A stretch of 48,593 nt of DNA, taken from Acidimicrobiia bacterium. GTDB taxonomy: Bacteria > Actinomycetota > Acidimicrobiia > Spongiisociales > SHLN01. Shown in pieces: positions 1-8,864 of this stretch (position 1 is the first letter of the stretch; every line of letters starts with the position of its first letter). The stretch covers positions 1-48,593 of the forward strand of contig JABDLU010000207.1 of assembly GCA_013002865.1 (NCBI GenBank), given 5' to 3'. Under the pieces are notes generated by a model, which searched no databases, was not told the origin of the DNA, and saw nothing but the letters and a program-made list of their open reading frames with translations. The position numbers and the translations under genes were made by a program.

Positions 1-130
1 ACTCGGAAGGCTGGTAACCCGACTCACAAAGGTCGGTTTGGTCAGTCCCCCGGCCCGCAAGGGCGGGGGGAAGGTACCGCTCGCCGAAGGCGAGGGGTAG
101 GGGCAAGGCGATATTCCCGAACCTACGGCT
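1..130. repeat. Non-coding, inverted-repeat-rich segment with two GC hairpins, identity unknown
   Basis: CCCCCGGCCCGCAAGGGCGGGGG (about 47-70) and CTCGCCGAAGGCGAG (about 80-94); no convincing ORF. Confidence 0.4.
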
Positions 131-145
131 TGGGTCGCTTGCTTG

Positions 146-937
146 TCAGTCCCGGTCAACGGTCACGAGCAGGGGCCAGGGGGTGCCGGTGGGGTCGGTG
201 ATGGGGATGGTGATCAGCCAGGTGTCGTTGCGTCGGTGCCCTTCGATGATTTCGCCGGGCTCGCCAAACGCGGAGGCTCGTTCAATGGCGGCGACCGCGA
301 CCGCGTCGGGGATGGGCTCGGGATCGGGCGAGATCACCGGGGGCGGATCAGGGAGCTCGAGCGGCTCCGGGATGTCGAGCACCGTCGTACCTCCGTCGGG
401 AGAAACCTGGACTCGAACGGCCACCGCCTGCACTGACCCTCGTGCGAAACCCTCCCCTGCGTCGGTCAGCAGCCGAATCGCCACGTTCACCCGGTACTCG
501 TCACCGGCCACCCGCTCCACGTCCCACGCCCGGGCCCATTCGACGTAGGAGATAATCCCCGGTGGGGCGGGGGCCTCCCGGCCCAGCGCAGACGACAGGT
601 CGGAAACCCGGCCGGCCAGCCCATCGACCGTGAAGTAGTCGGTGACGAACCACTCCGCCCGCATGGCAGCCGCCCGCGAGACGTCACCCCCGTCAGCCTG
701 CAAGTCGGCTTCGGACATCGGAACCGTGGTTTCTAGCACCGTCAGCAGAGTCGTCACCGTGGCGGCGGGCGCGGCGGCCGGCCGGCTCCGGGCCGCCACC
801 ATCCCGACGACCAGCGCCACGACCGCTCCGGCGATGACGTACACCAGCCAGGGCGGCTGGCGGGCGGCCGTAGTGAGGGCGCTCCACGGAACGGACTCGT
901 AATGCTCCTCTTCGGCGGGACGTCCCTGATCGACCAC
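146..937 (-). CDS. Membrane-anchored protein, possibly TcpC-like (conjugation-associated two-domain fold)
   Basis: 263 aa ORF; one N-terminal TM helix (WLVYVIAGAVVALVVGMVA) followed by a soluble region with two similar-looking halves; family assignment tentative. Confidence 0.6.
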   Translation of the reverse strand: MVDQGRPAEEEHYESVPWSALTTAARQPPWLVYVIAGAVVALVVGMVAARSRPAAAPAATVTTLLTVLETTVPMSEADLQADGGDVSRAAAMRAEWFVTDYFTVDGLAGRVSDLSSALGREAPAPPGIISYVEWARAWDVERVAGDEYRVNVAIRLLTDAGEGFARGSVQAVAVRVQVSPDGGTTVLDIPEPLELPDPPPVISPDPEPIPDAVAVAAIERASAFGEPGEIIEGHRRNDTWLITIPITDPTGTPWPLLVTVDRD

Positions 938-968
938 TCGCGCACGGTACGAAACCGGGCCGGTCGGT

Positions 969-1709
969 TCAAGGGGTCTGTGTCACGAAATCCAGGACGA
1001 CCGCCATGAAGGCGTCGAACTCGTCGCGATGCATGGAGTGGGATGCCCCCGCCAGCGTATAGAACTCGATGTTCGGGTTCATCTCGGCCAGGCTCTGGCC
1101 GAGCGCAGGGGGCACCAGCGGGCCCAGGTCAGGGTCGGCGCCCAGCAGCAAGGTGGGAATGGTGATGGCGGCCACCTCGGCGACGACGTTCCACCCCGGG
1201 TTGTGGCGCATCGAATCTTCGATCACCCGCCATCCGGCGGCATTCTGGGCCTCGAGCTTGATCCGGGCATCCTCGGGGTGCCACGTCGGGTTGGCTGCCT
1301 GCACCATGTCGAGGGTGACGTGCGGTCCCAGGTCGCTGGTGACGTACTCGACGGCAATTTCCTCATCGAGGATCACCAGCATGGGGTCCTCCAGGATCAG
1401 CCGGTTGGTCCACTCCGGGCGGCCGGTGATGGCCTCGACGACGGCGGCTCCTCCCAGGGAGTGGCCGAGCACAACGTCCCACCGGTCCGCTAGCGCCAGC
1501 AGGTCGGCAGCGTAAGCGCCGATGCTGTAGTCGTCGGGAGTGTCGCTCGAGCCGTGACCGCGGAGATCAACCGCAACGACATGAAAGCCGGCGTCGGCCA
1601 GTGCCGGGCCGACCCTCCACCAGCCATCGGCGTTCGAGCCGACTCCGTGGACGACGAGCAGCCGGCGGTCGCCACTCCCCCACTCGATCCGGGCGAGTTC
1701 GACCGTCAT
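969..1709 (-). CDS. Alpha/beta hydrolase
   Basis: VVHGVGSNADGWW, VDLRGHGSS, nucleophile elbow GHSLGG, C-terminal ASHSMH histidine. Confidence 0.88.
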   Translation of the reverse strand: MTVELARIEWGSGDRRLLVVHGVGSNADGWWRVGPALADAGFHVVAVDLRGHGSSDTPDDYSIGAYAADLLALADRWDVVLGHSLGGAAVVEAITGRPEWTNRLILEDPMLVILDEEIAVEYVTSDLGPHVTLDMVQAANPTWHPEDARIKLEAQNAAGWRVIEDSMRHNPGWNVVAEVAAITIPTLLLGADPDLGPLVPPALGQSLAEMNPNIEFYTLAGASHSMHRDEFDAFMAVVLDFVTQTP

Positions 1710-1716
1710 CGACCGG

Positions 1717-2820
1717 TCAGCGCAGACCGTGGCCGACGAGGTTCATGAACTCGCCGCGGGTCCGGCCGTCCGATTGGAACGAGCCCCGGAGCGCTGAGGT
1801 GACCATCTCGCTGTTCTGCTTCTGCACGCCGCGCATGAGCATGCACAGGTGGGCGGCCTCCATCACGACGCCGACGCCGAGCGGATCTAGGCACTCCATC
1901 AGCGCGTCGGCCACCTGGTTGGAAAGGCGTTCCTGGATCTGCAGACGGCGGGCATACACGTCGACGATCCTGGCCAGCTTGCTGACACCAATGACCCGTC
2001 CCTGTGGGATATAGGCGACGTGGGCCCGCCCAAAGAACGGAAGCATGTGGTGTTCACACATCGAGTAGAACTCGACGTCCTTGAGCATGACCATTTCCGA
2101 GTCGGGTGACTCGAAAATGGCGTTGTTGACGACCTCTTTCAGGCTCTGGGTGTATCCGCCGGTGAGGAACGCCATGGATTTCGCAACCCGGAACGGGGTG
2201 CGCTGGATGCCTTCGCGGTCGGGATCCTCGCCGAGTATCTCGAGTTGCTCACGAACGAGCGCCTCGAACCGGGGGTTGAAGGTTTCGTCACTCGGACCGT
2301 ACTCCTCGAACGCATCTTCCGGCGTGAGGTCCAGGTCTTGTTCGGCCATCGGGACTTTCCTCAGGGTGGGGGGCAGTGCTTCATCAGCAATCTCGCCGAC
2401 CGTCTTATTCCGGCCCGGGACCATCCAGTCTCGAGCGACCTCGGCGGCCGGGACCGCTACATAGGAGTATTCGGTGAGCGAAGGATCCGGGATGCCAAGA
2501 CTTTCGTCGACGACATCCTCATACAGCGTCACGTCGAGATCAATCGTGCGGGGAGCGTTCCTGTCGCCCGTTCTGACCCGGCCGAGGGCCGACTCGATAT
2601 CCCGCAGGGTCGACTTGAGCTCGGCTGGTGCGAGGTCGGTTTCGATCGATACCGCTGCGTTATAGAACGGCGGATAGTCCCCGCCAACGGCGGCCGACTC
2701 GAAGATGCAGCTCACTTTGGTGACCGTGAGGTCAGGATGCTGGCGCAGAGCGCGCACCGCCGCAGGGAGGTTGGTCTGGCGCTCCACGTTGCTCCCGAGG
2801 GCAACCACCGCAGCGCTCAT
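1717..2820 (-). CDS. folKE: Bifunctional HPPK (FolK) / GTP cyclohydrolase I (FolE) fusion
   Basis: N-terminal VALGSN...FYNAAV...[24 protein letters not shown] (HPPK); C-terminal [12 protein letters not shown]...[22 protein letters not shown]...[10 protein letters not shown] (GCH I). Confidence 0.92.
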   Translation of the reverse strand: MSAAVVALGSNVERQTNLPAAVRALRQHPDLTVTKVSCIFESAAVGGDYPPFYNAAVSIETDLAPAELKSTLRDIESALGRVRTGDRNAPRTIDLDVTLYEDVVDESLGIPDPSLTEYSYVAVPAAEVARDWMVPGRNKTVGEIADEALPPTLRKVPMAEQDLDLTPEDAFEEYGPSDETFNPRFEALVREQLEILGEDPDREGIQRTPFRVAKSMAFLTGGYTQSLKEVVNNAIFESPDSEMVMLKDVEFYSMCEHHMLPFFGRAHVAYIPQGRVIGVSKLARIVDVYARRLQIQERLSNQVADALMECLDPLGVGVVMEAAHLCMLMRGVQKQNSEMVTSALRGSFQSDGRTRGEFMNLVGHGLR

Positions 2821-3194
2821 GAGCCCAGGACCTCCGTCCGGGTACGGTGGATGGTCACCCCTACCGACCGGGTGAACGTGACCGCCCCGGGCTTCTCGGC
2901 GGTGATCTCGACTTCCTCGATCCGCTCATCGGTCTCGAAGCAGATCCGGGCAAGGTCGGCGACCAACTTCTCCACCAACCCGGGCCGGGCGGTTTCGATA
3001 TGGGCGTACATTGCCTTGGTGATCGTCGAGTAGTTGATTGAGTCGGCCATGTCGTCGCTCGCCCCCGCCGCCCGCGTGTCGAAGAACAGCGTGGCATTGA
3101 CCAGCACATCCTGCGGATTCACGCGCTCATCCGGATTGATCCCGATGATGGCATGGACGAGGAGGTCCGTGATGTGGATCCTGTCGAGCATCAA
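2817..3194 (-). CDS. folB: Dihydroneopterin aldolase
   Basis: [32 protein letters not shown]...[15 protein letters not shown]; 4-bp overlap with the folKE start. Confidence 0.9.
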   Translation of the reverse strand: MMLDRIHITDLLVHAIIGINPDERVNPQDVLVNATLFFDTRAAGASDDMADSINYSTITKAMYAHIETARPGLVEKLVADLARICFETDERIEEVEITAEKPGAVTFTRSVGVTIHRTRTEVLGS

Positions 3195-3216
3195 GCGAGC
3201 GTAGCGAGCGGTATCA

Positions 3217-3290
3217 GTTGCAGGTTGCCAGTTTCACGTTCCAAGCCGGAAGGCATCAGGCAATCAGCAATCAGCAATCAGCAATCAGCG
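3217..3290. repeat. 7-bp-period degenerate tandem array (gttgcag / ggcatca / caatcag type)
   Basis: gttgcag-gttgcca-gtttcac-gttccaa, then ggcatca and repeated caatcag units. Confidence 0.85.
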
Positions 3291-3296
3291 GGGATA

Positions 3297-3378
3297 CCTC
3301 CCCTGCGAGCGCAGCGAGTGGGGGAGGCAAGGAGGGGGGTGGGCAACCATGCGGGTTGCTGAGCGCGTTCCTGTGCTC
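3297..3378 (-). repeat. Palindromic repeat element R1, copy 1
   Basis: cctcccctgcgagcgcagcgagtgggggaggcaaggaggggggtgggcaaccatgcgggttgctgagcgcgttcctgtgctc; near-identical at 11783-11864, related inverted copies at 26111-26535. Confidence 0.85.
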
Positions 3379-3387
3379 TTGAGTGAA

Positions 3388-3420
3388 GTTGCCAGTCGCA
3401 GGTTGCAGGTTGCAGGCCAG
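3388..3420. repeat. 7-bp-period degenerate tandem array (gttgcag type)
   Basis: gttgcca-gtcgcag-gttgcag-gttgcag-gcc. Confidence 0.8.
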
Positions 3421-3444
3421 AGGGAGTCCGGGCGTCGGGGGGTC

Positions 3445-3487
3445 GGGAACCCTTTGGGTTCCTTGGGAGTTGCTCCGCAACTCCATG
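3445..3487 (+). repeat. Double-hairpin repeat element R2, copy 1
   Basis: GGGAACCCTTTGGGTTCC + TTG + GGAGTTGCTCCGCAACTCC + ATG. Confidence 0.85.
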
Positions 3488-3492
3488 ACAAT

Positions 3493-3527
3493 CGGTGCCC
3501 GATGCCCGACGCCCGACGCCTGATGCC
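3493..3527. repeat. 7-bp tandem array (cgacgcc type), 5 units
   Basis: cggtgcc-cgatgcc-cgacgcc-cgacgcc-tgatgcc, exact 7-bp register. Confidence 0.88.
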
Positions 3528-3570
3528 GGGAACCCTTCCGGTTCCTTGGGAGTTGCTCCGCAACTCCATG
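3528..3570 (+). repeat. Double-hairpin repeat element R2, copy 2
   Basis: GGGAACCCTTCCGGTTCC + TTG + GGAGTTGCTCCGCAACTCC + ATG. Confidence 0.85.
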
Positions 3571-3599
3571 CAGAAGGCCTGACAGCCTCTGACTGGGAA

Positions 3600-3627
3600 C
3601 CTGCAACTTGCATCCTGCAACTTTGCC
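3600..3627. repeat. 7-bp-period degenerate array (cctgcaa type)
   Basis: cctgcaa-cttgcat-cctgcaa-ctttgcc. Confidence 0.65.
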
Positions 3628-3672
3628 TGACCGCTCATCGATTGCACCACGCAGGGCTTTAACCTCCCACTC

Positions 3673-5142
3673 ATGGAGAAACCTCGCATACTGGTCACGG
3701 GCGCCACCGGGTACATCGGCGGGCGGCTGATTCCCCGGCTGCTCGAACTGGGGTATCGGGCGCGGTGCATGACCCGGGATCCGCGCAAGCTCGCCTTCGA
3801 TCCCTGGCACGACGACGTTGAGGTCGTCAAGGCGGACGTGCTCGATCCCGACAGCCTGGCGGTTGCCCTGGATGGATGCGACTTCGCCTACTACCTCGTT
3901 CACTCGATGGGCTACGCCGACAACTTCGGTGAGACCGACCGCACCGGAGCTATCAACTTTCAGGAAGCAGCCGACGCCGCCCGGCTAAAACGAGTCGTCT
4001 ACCTGGGCGGCCTCGGGAGCGCCGAGGAAGGCGACCTCTCCAAGCACCTCTCCTCCCGCCACGAGGTGGGGAGATTGCTGGCGGCCGGCGCAACGCCGGT
4101 AACCGAACTCAGGGCGGCGGTCATCATCGGGTCGGGCTCGGTGAGCTTTGAGATGCTGCGGTACCTCACCGAGGTTCTGCCGATCATGACCACACCCACG
4201 TGGGTGCGCACCCGCTGCCAGCCGATCGCAATTCGCGCGGTGCTGCAGATCCTCACCGCCGTCCTCGAAGACGGCGAAGGCGCAAGCCGGGTCGTGGAAG
4301 TGGGCGGTCCGGAGATCCTCACCTATGAGGAGATGATGCAGATCTACGCCGAAGAGGCCGGGTTGCGGCGCCGCATCATCATTCCGGTGCCCGTCCTCAG
4401 TCCCGGCCTGTCGTCGCGCTGGGTAGGACTGGTGACGCCGCTTCCGGTTGGGGTGGCCCGGCCGCTGGTCGACAGTCTCAAGAACGAGGTAATCGTCACC
4501 GACGACTCGGCCGACCGGTTCCCGCACGAGACCATCACTTACCGCGCGTCGGTGCGGCTGGCACTCGACCGCACCACCGCCCGGGAGGTTGAGACCCGGT
4601 GGAGCGACACCGCCACCAGCCCGGCCCTTCCACTTCCCACCGACCCGAGCTGGTCGGGCGGCGCCCGCTTCGAAGACCAGCGGGTAGTCACCACCGAGGC
4701 TCCCCCCGAAAGCGTGTTCTGGGCGTTCTCCCGGGTGGGGGGCGAGTTCGGTTACTACGGGTTCAGCTGGGCGTGGCGCCTGCGCGGCCTGCTCGACAGC
4801 CTCGTTGGAGGTGTTGGACTGCGACGGGGCCGCCGCGACCCGGAAGACATTCGACCCGGTGAAGCGCTCGACTTCTGGCGGGTTCGCAAGGTCGATCCCG
4901 GCAAGCATCTGCTGCTGGAGGCCGAGATGAAGCTCCCGGGCGACGCCTGGCTCGAATGGACCGCAGAACCGACCGGGATCGGCACCCGCCTCACCCAGAC
5001 CGCCACCTTCGTGCCGCGGGGCCTGTTTGGGCGCCTCTACTGGTGGTCGCTCATACCGTTCCACGGCCCCATCTTCGGGACGATGGCTCGCCGCATCGCC
5101 GAGGCGGCGCTTACCCGATCGGCCGACACCCCGACGCAGTAG
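3673..5142 (+). CDS. NAD(P)-binding SDR-like protein with C-terminal DUF2867-like domain (YbjT type)
   Basis: ILVTGATGYIGGRLIPRLLELGY N-terminus; C-terminal WRLRGLLDSLVGGVGLRRGRRDPEDIRPGEALDFWRV. Confidence 0.88.
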   Translation: MEKPRILVTGATGYIGGRLIPRLLELGYRARCMTRDPRKLAFDPWHDDVEVVKADVLDPDSLAVALDGCDFAYYLVHSMGYADNFGETDRTGAINFQEAADAARLKRVVYLGGLGSAEEGDLSKHLSSRHEVGRLLAAGATPVTELRAAVIIGSGSVSFEMLRYLTEVLPIMTTPTWVRTRCQPIAIRAVLQILTAVLEDGEGASRVVEVGGPEILTYEEMMQIYAEEAGLRRRIIIPVPVLSPGLSSRWVGLVTPLPVGVARPLVDSLKNEVIVTDDSADRFPHETITYRASVRLALDRTTAREVETRWSDTATSPALPLPTDPSWSGGARFEDQRVVTTEAPPESVFWAFSRVGGEFGYYGFSWAWRLRGLLDSLVGGVGLRRGRRDPEDIRPGEALDFWRVRKVDPGKHLLLEAEMKLPGDAWLEWTAEPTGIGTRLTQTATFVPRGLFGRLYWWSLIPFHGPIFGTMARRIAEAALTRSADTPTQ

Positions 5143-5172
5143 GGGCGGCCGACTCGCCGGGCAGGAAGGCCG

Positions 5173-5661
5173 TTACCAGCCGCGGGTGCCGGGGCCACCC
5201 TTGAAGGGCCCGACCACCCGGGAAGTGATCCAACCGCCGTAGAAGTCGCCCGCCTGGGGGACGACCCGTTCGTCACCGACGAAGCAGGCGTCGACCCGGC
5301 CGGGGTAGAACGCAATCATCCCGGTGAGCGCTTCGTAGCCGGGTGACGGATCGAGGTAAGTCCATCCGGCGTCGATCGACTCGTTGTCCCCGACCTCCAG
5401 CGACACGTATGACGCCCGGCCCTTGAACTCACAAAAGCTGGTCGACGGGCTCGACTGCAGCACGACGTCGTCGATGTCCTCGGGCGGGATGTAATAGACG
5501 GGCGGGTGGCTGGTCTCCAGTACCCGGAGTGCCTGCCTCGTCTCCGCTATCACCGCTCCGCCGAATTCGACCCGCACCGGCTCGGCGACCGGTTCCACCC
5601 GGGGAGGGCGGGGATAGTCCCAGACCGATTCCTGACCGGGTTGGGGCTCGACACGCTGCAT
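5173..5661 (-). CDS. DUF427 domain-containing protein
   Basis: VYYIPPEDI...CEFKGRASYVSL...ALTGMIAFYPGRVDACFVGDERV. Confidence 0.85.
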   Translation of the reverse strand: MQRVEPQPGQESVWDYPRPPRVEPVAEPVRVEFGGAVIAETRQALRVLETSHPPVYYIPPEDIDDVVLQSSPSTSFCEFKGRASYVSLEVGDNESIDAGWTYLDPSPGYEALTGMIAFYPGRVDACFVGDERVVPQAGDFYGGWITSRVVGPFKGGPGTRGW

Positions 5662-5689
5662 GCGGGGCAGCGTAGGCCCGCCCGCGCAC

Positions 5690-6271
5690 CTACCGGCGCC
5701 GGGCGACGACGACGACCGCCGGGAGATGGCGGGTCTCGTGGCCGTGCGCGTGGGCGGTCTCCACCACCTCGGCCCGCACGAGGGTGAAACCCTCGAGGAG
5801 TGGGACCAGCTCGTCCACCGTCACGAGATCTCGCGGTGCCATCCAGCCCTCATCGGCCAGGGAGCTATCGAACTCGACCAGCAGCAGCGTGCCGCCGGGG
5901 TGGACGGCCCGTGCCGCCGCCTCGATGGCCGCCGTCCGCCCCGGCCCGCGGGCGGGAAGCGCAAACGTGCTGATAACCAGATCGAACTCCGCAGTGGGCT
6001 GCCACTCCCGGACATCGGCAACGGCAAAGTCAACGTCCACGCCGGCCTCGGCGGCTGCCCGGCGGGCGCCGGCGATCGCATTGGCTGCGATGTCGAGGCC
6101 CGTCACCGTCCAGCCGCGGGCGGCCAGCCAGATGCTGTTCTGGCCAAGACCGCACCCGAGGTCCAACGCGGTCCCCGGATCCCATCCATCGACCAGCGCG
6201 GTCAGGTGACCATCCACCGGGGTATCGGTTGCACCGTCCTCATAGGCGGCGTCCCAATCTGCCGCCGTCAT
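5690..6271 (-). CDS. Class I SAM-dependent methyltransferase
   Basis: ALDLGCGLGQNSIWLAARGWTVTGLDIA...DLVISTFALP. Confidence 0.87.
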   Translation of the reverse strand: MTAADWDAAYEDGATDTPVDGHLTALVDGWDPGTALDLGCGLGQNSIWLAARGWTVTGLDIAANAIAGARRAAAEAGVDVDFAVADVREWQPTAEFDLVISTFALPARGPGRTAAIEAAARAVHPGGTLLLVEFDSSLADEGWMAPRDLVTVDELVPLLEGFTLVRAEVVETAHAHGHETRHLPAVVVVARRR

Positions 6272-6305
6272 GCCCGGTGCCCTCTCGGACGGGTAGACGG
6301 AGCAC

Positions 6306-7022
6306 TCACCACAGGTGGGCCCCGCCGTCGAGGCGCTGGATTTCGCCGGTGATGAAGTCGTTGCGAACGAAATGCACTACCGCCTCGGCTACCGGCTCGA
6401 CGCCGCCCACCCTTTGCAGAGGCGTCTGGGCGGCCAGGTTCTCGGCATGGCCTTCCTCGGCGCCGGCGGGCGGAAGCACCACGCCGAGGGCTACGGCGTT
6501 CACGCGAATGCGGGGCGCCAACTCACTGGCCGCTACCCGGGTGAAGGTGTCCAGTGCTCCCTTGGCCACGGTATAGGAGAACCGCGGCCCTTTGTACGGG
6601 CGCATCGTCTTCCAGTCGGTGACGTTGACGACCGCGCCGGACCGCTCCTCCGGCAGCGCCAGGGCAAAGCCCTGGGTGAGGAAGACGGGAGCCGTCAGGT
6701 TGAGGGTCAGGGTGCGATTCCACTGCTCGAGCGTCACGTCCTCCAGGTGATCGCTCGGAAAACCGGCCGCGCTGTTGATCAGAATGTCGACCGGGTCCCC
6801 CAGCAGAGAGGCAATGGACACCGGGTCGGTCAGGTCGGCCTGGGCGAGGCGGACATCGACGCCGAGGGCGGCTGCTTCAGCACGAGTCTCCTCCGCCGCG
6901 CCGGCCGAGCTGTTGTAGTGCAGAACCAGATCAGCGCCGGCTGCGGCGAGGGCCAGCGCGATCCCCTTGCCGACCCGGTGCGCTCCACCCGTGATGAGGG
7001 CGCGGCGCCCCTGGATTTCCAT
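6306..7022 (-). CDS. SDR oxidoreductase, pteridine-reductase/FolM-like
   Basis: ALITGGAHRVGKGIALALAAAGADLVLHYNSSAGAAEE, YTVAKGAL; likely start MEIQG at 7022 rather than the longer ORF start at 7070. Confidence 0.82.
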   Translation of the reverse strand: MEIQGRRALITGGAHRVGKGIALALAAAGADLVLHYNSSAGAAEETRAEAAALGVDVRLAQADLTDPVSIASLLGDPVDILINSAAGFPSDHLEDVTLEQWNRTLTLNLTAPVFLTQGFALALPEERSGAVVNVTDWKTMRPYKGPRFSYTVAKGALDTFTRVAASELAPRIRVNAVALGVVLPPAGAEEGHAENLAAQTPLQRVGGVEPVAEAVVHFVRNDFITGEIQRLDGGAHLW

Positions 7023-7087
7023 GGGCGGAAGGGTACCGGTGTCCGAAAATGAGAAGTGGATTGAGGGCAAGCGACTACTCTCACCCC

Positions 7088-7699
7088 GTGCAGCCGAACC
7101 CCGACCCCAAGCCCGGCCGCTGGATTCTGCCCGTCGTCATCCTTGCGATGATGGGTTTCGCGTGGCTATTCATCAACGCCGCCGAGGACCCGACGGTCAG
7201 TGCCGGCGTGACGACGACCACGCTGGATGGCACCGGAGCCACCACGACGACGCTCGGTTCGGCCACGACCACCACCACGGCCCTTCCGTCGGACGTGGTG
7301 CAGTACAACCTGGACATCACCGCAGGCGGCATCGAGATGGCAACCCTGCAGGAGCGCATGGGCGAACTGAACTCGAACTGGGACTCGCGCTCGGCCTCAT
7401 ACGCAGACACCCTGGCGGGGCTGCGGGCACTGGATGCCGACATCAACAGCTGGCGAACCGGCCTCAACTCCATCACCGTGCCGACGTCGCTGCCCGAGTA
7501 CGCCAACTTCCATACGATCATGCTGGCCGCCGCCGACGAGATCCCGGCTCGATCCGCCGACGTGCTTGCCGGGCTGCAAGCCCCCGATTCGGGTGAGGCC
7601 CGCCGGGCGGCACTCATTCAATTCAACGAGGCGGTCACCGCCTACGGGAACCAGGTCAACACCATCGCCGCCTACAAGCCGGGCGACGCTGAGCTGTAA
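7088..7699 (+). CDS. Membrane-anchored/secreted hypothetical protein with Thr-rich linker
   Basis: N-terminal TM helix then TTTTLDGTGATTTTLGSATTTTT; probable GTG start at 7088. Confidence 0.7.
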   Translation: MQPNPDPKPGRWILPVVILAMMGFAWLFINAAEDPTVSAGVTTTTLDGTGATTTTLGSATTTTTALPSDVVQYNLDITAGGIEMATLQERMGELNSNWDSRSASYADTLAGLRALDADINSWRTGLNSITVPTSLPEYANFHTIMLAAADEIPARSADVLAGLQAPDSGEARRAALIQFNEAVTAYGNQVNTIAAYKPGDAEL

Positions 7700-7733
7700 C
7701 ACAGCGTTCACACATCAGAAACCCGGACGCAAC
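7696..7733 (+). promoter_or_regulatory. Putative GlnR-box-like array upstream of glnII
   Basis: GTAAC-n6-TTCAC-n6-GAAAC-n6-GCAAC, four pentamers on an exact 11-bp period just upstream of the GSII gene. Confidence 0.5.
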
Positions 7734-7782
7734 CCGGTGCTGCAATAGTGCTCCGGATACCTACGTATTGAAGGAGTCCCAC

Positions 7783-8784
7783 GTGCCCTATCGCGCTGAA
7801 TACATCTGGATCGATGGATCCGAACCCACCCAATTGCTCCGCTCCAAGACCCGGGTCCTTCCCGACGGCGCCGAACTGCCGATCTGGGGCTTTGACGGCT
7901 CCAGCACCAACCAGGCTCCGGGCAGCGAGTCTGACTGTGTGCTCCGGCCGGTCACTTCGATCCCGGATCCGATCCGGGGAGGCGACAATGTGCTCGTCCT
8001 TGCCGAAGTTCTCAACACCGACATGACGCCCCATGCGTCAAACACCCGGGCGGCGTGCGTCGAGATCGCTGAGCGCTACGGGAGCCACGAGCCCTGGTTC
8101 GGGATCGAGCAGGAGTACACCTTCATGAAGGACGGCCGCCCGCTCGGCTGGCCCCAGGGTGGTTTCCCGGCACCGCAGGGTGGCTACTACTGCGGGGTCG
8201 GTGAGGACGAGGTGTTCGGCCGGGATGTAGTGGAAGCTCACACCACGGCCTGCATCGAGGCCGGCCTGGAAATCTCCGGCACCAACGCCGAGGTGATGAT
8301 GGGCCAATGGGAGTTCCAGATCGGCCCGCTCGGCCCCGTCGAGGTGGCCGACCAGGTCTGGCTGGCCCGCTGGCTGCTCTATCGCATCGGCGAGGATTTC
8401 GAGATCGCCGCCACGCTCAATCCGAAGCCCATCAAAGGTGACTGGAACGGGGCCGGGGCCCACACCAACTTCTCTACCAAGGAGATGCGAGAGAGCTACG
8501 AGCCGATCATCGCGGCGGCGGAGGCGCTCGGCAAAGCCCACGACCTCCACATCGAGAACTACGGGGCCGGCGTCGACCAGCGCCTGACCGGGCTGCATGA
8601 GACCGCCCCGTGGACCGAGTACTCATACGGTGTTTCCGATCGGGGAGCCTCGGTGCGGATTCCGTGGCAGGTCAAGGTCGACGGCAAGGGATACCTGGAA
8701 GACCGGCGGCCAAACGCCAACATGGATCCGTACGTGGTGGCCCGTCTCATCACAGAGACCGTTTGCCGGGATGCCGAAGGCTAA
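7783..8784 (+). CDS. glnII: Type II (eukaryotic-type) glutamine synthetase
   Basis: WGFDGSSTNQAPG, GIEQEYTF, GTNAEVMMGQWEFQIGP, GDWNGAGAHTNFSTKEMRE; AAGGAG SD at 7771 and GTG start at 7783. Confidence 0.92.
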   Translation: MPYRAEYIWIDGSEPTQLLRSKTRVLPDGAELPIWGFDGSSTNQAPGSESDCVLRPVTSIPDPIRGGDNVLVLAEVLNTDMTPHASNTRAACVEIAERYGSHEPWFGIEQEYTFMKDGRPLGWPQGGFPAPQGGYYCGVGEDEVFGRDVVEAHTTACIEAGLEISGTNAEVMMGQWEFQIGPLGPVEVADQVWLARWLLYRIGEDFEIAATLNPKPIKGDWNGAGAHTNFSTKEMRESYEPIIAAAEALGKAHDLHIENYGAGVDQRLTGLHETAPWTEYSYGVSDRGASVRIPWQVKVDGKGYLEDRRPNANMDPYVVARLITETVCRDAEG

Positions 8785-8809
8785 ACCCGGCGTCTGGACA
8801 TGAAGCGTT

Positions 8810-8835
8810 GAGGGGGCGGAGCGATCCGCCCCCTC
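8810..8835 (+). terminator. Perfect GC hairpin between glnII and glnA
   Basis: GAGGGGGCGG-agcgat-CCGCCCCCTC, 10-bp stem; no long T-tract. Confidence 0.6.
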
Positions 8836-8864
8836 GCCAATTTCCCCGGGGAGGCCTAACGTCA

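Noticed and set aside
1-60. 3' end of RNase P RNA (AACCCGACTCACAAAGGTCGGTTTGGTC)
   Set aside because: Only loosely similar to the conserved ACAGAACCCGGCTTA region; not enough to call.
3271-3903. Minus-strand ORFs across 3271-3903 and 11551-11867 (e.g. NALSNPHGCPPPSLPPPLAALAGEV)
   Set aside because: They translate R1/R2/heptamer repeats and the antisense of the SDR gene; no protein-like composition.
8610-8864. Upstream extension of the GSI ORF (8610..8864)
   Set aside because: Overlaps the glnII end and the hairpin; GSI homology begins at MAMDKQ (8865).
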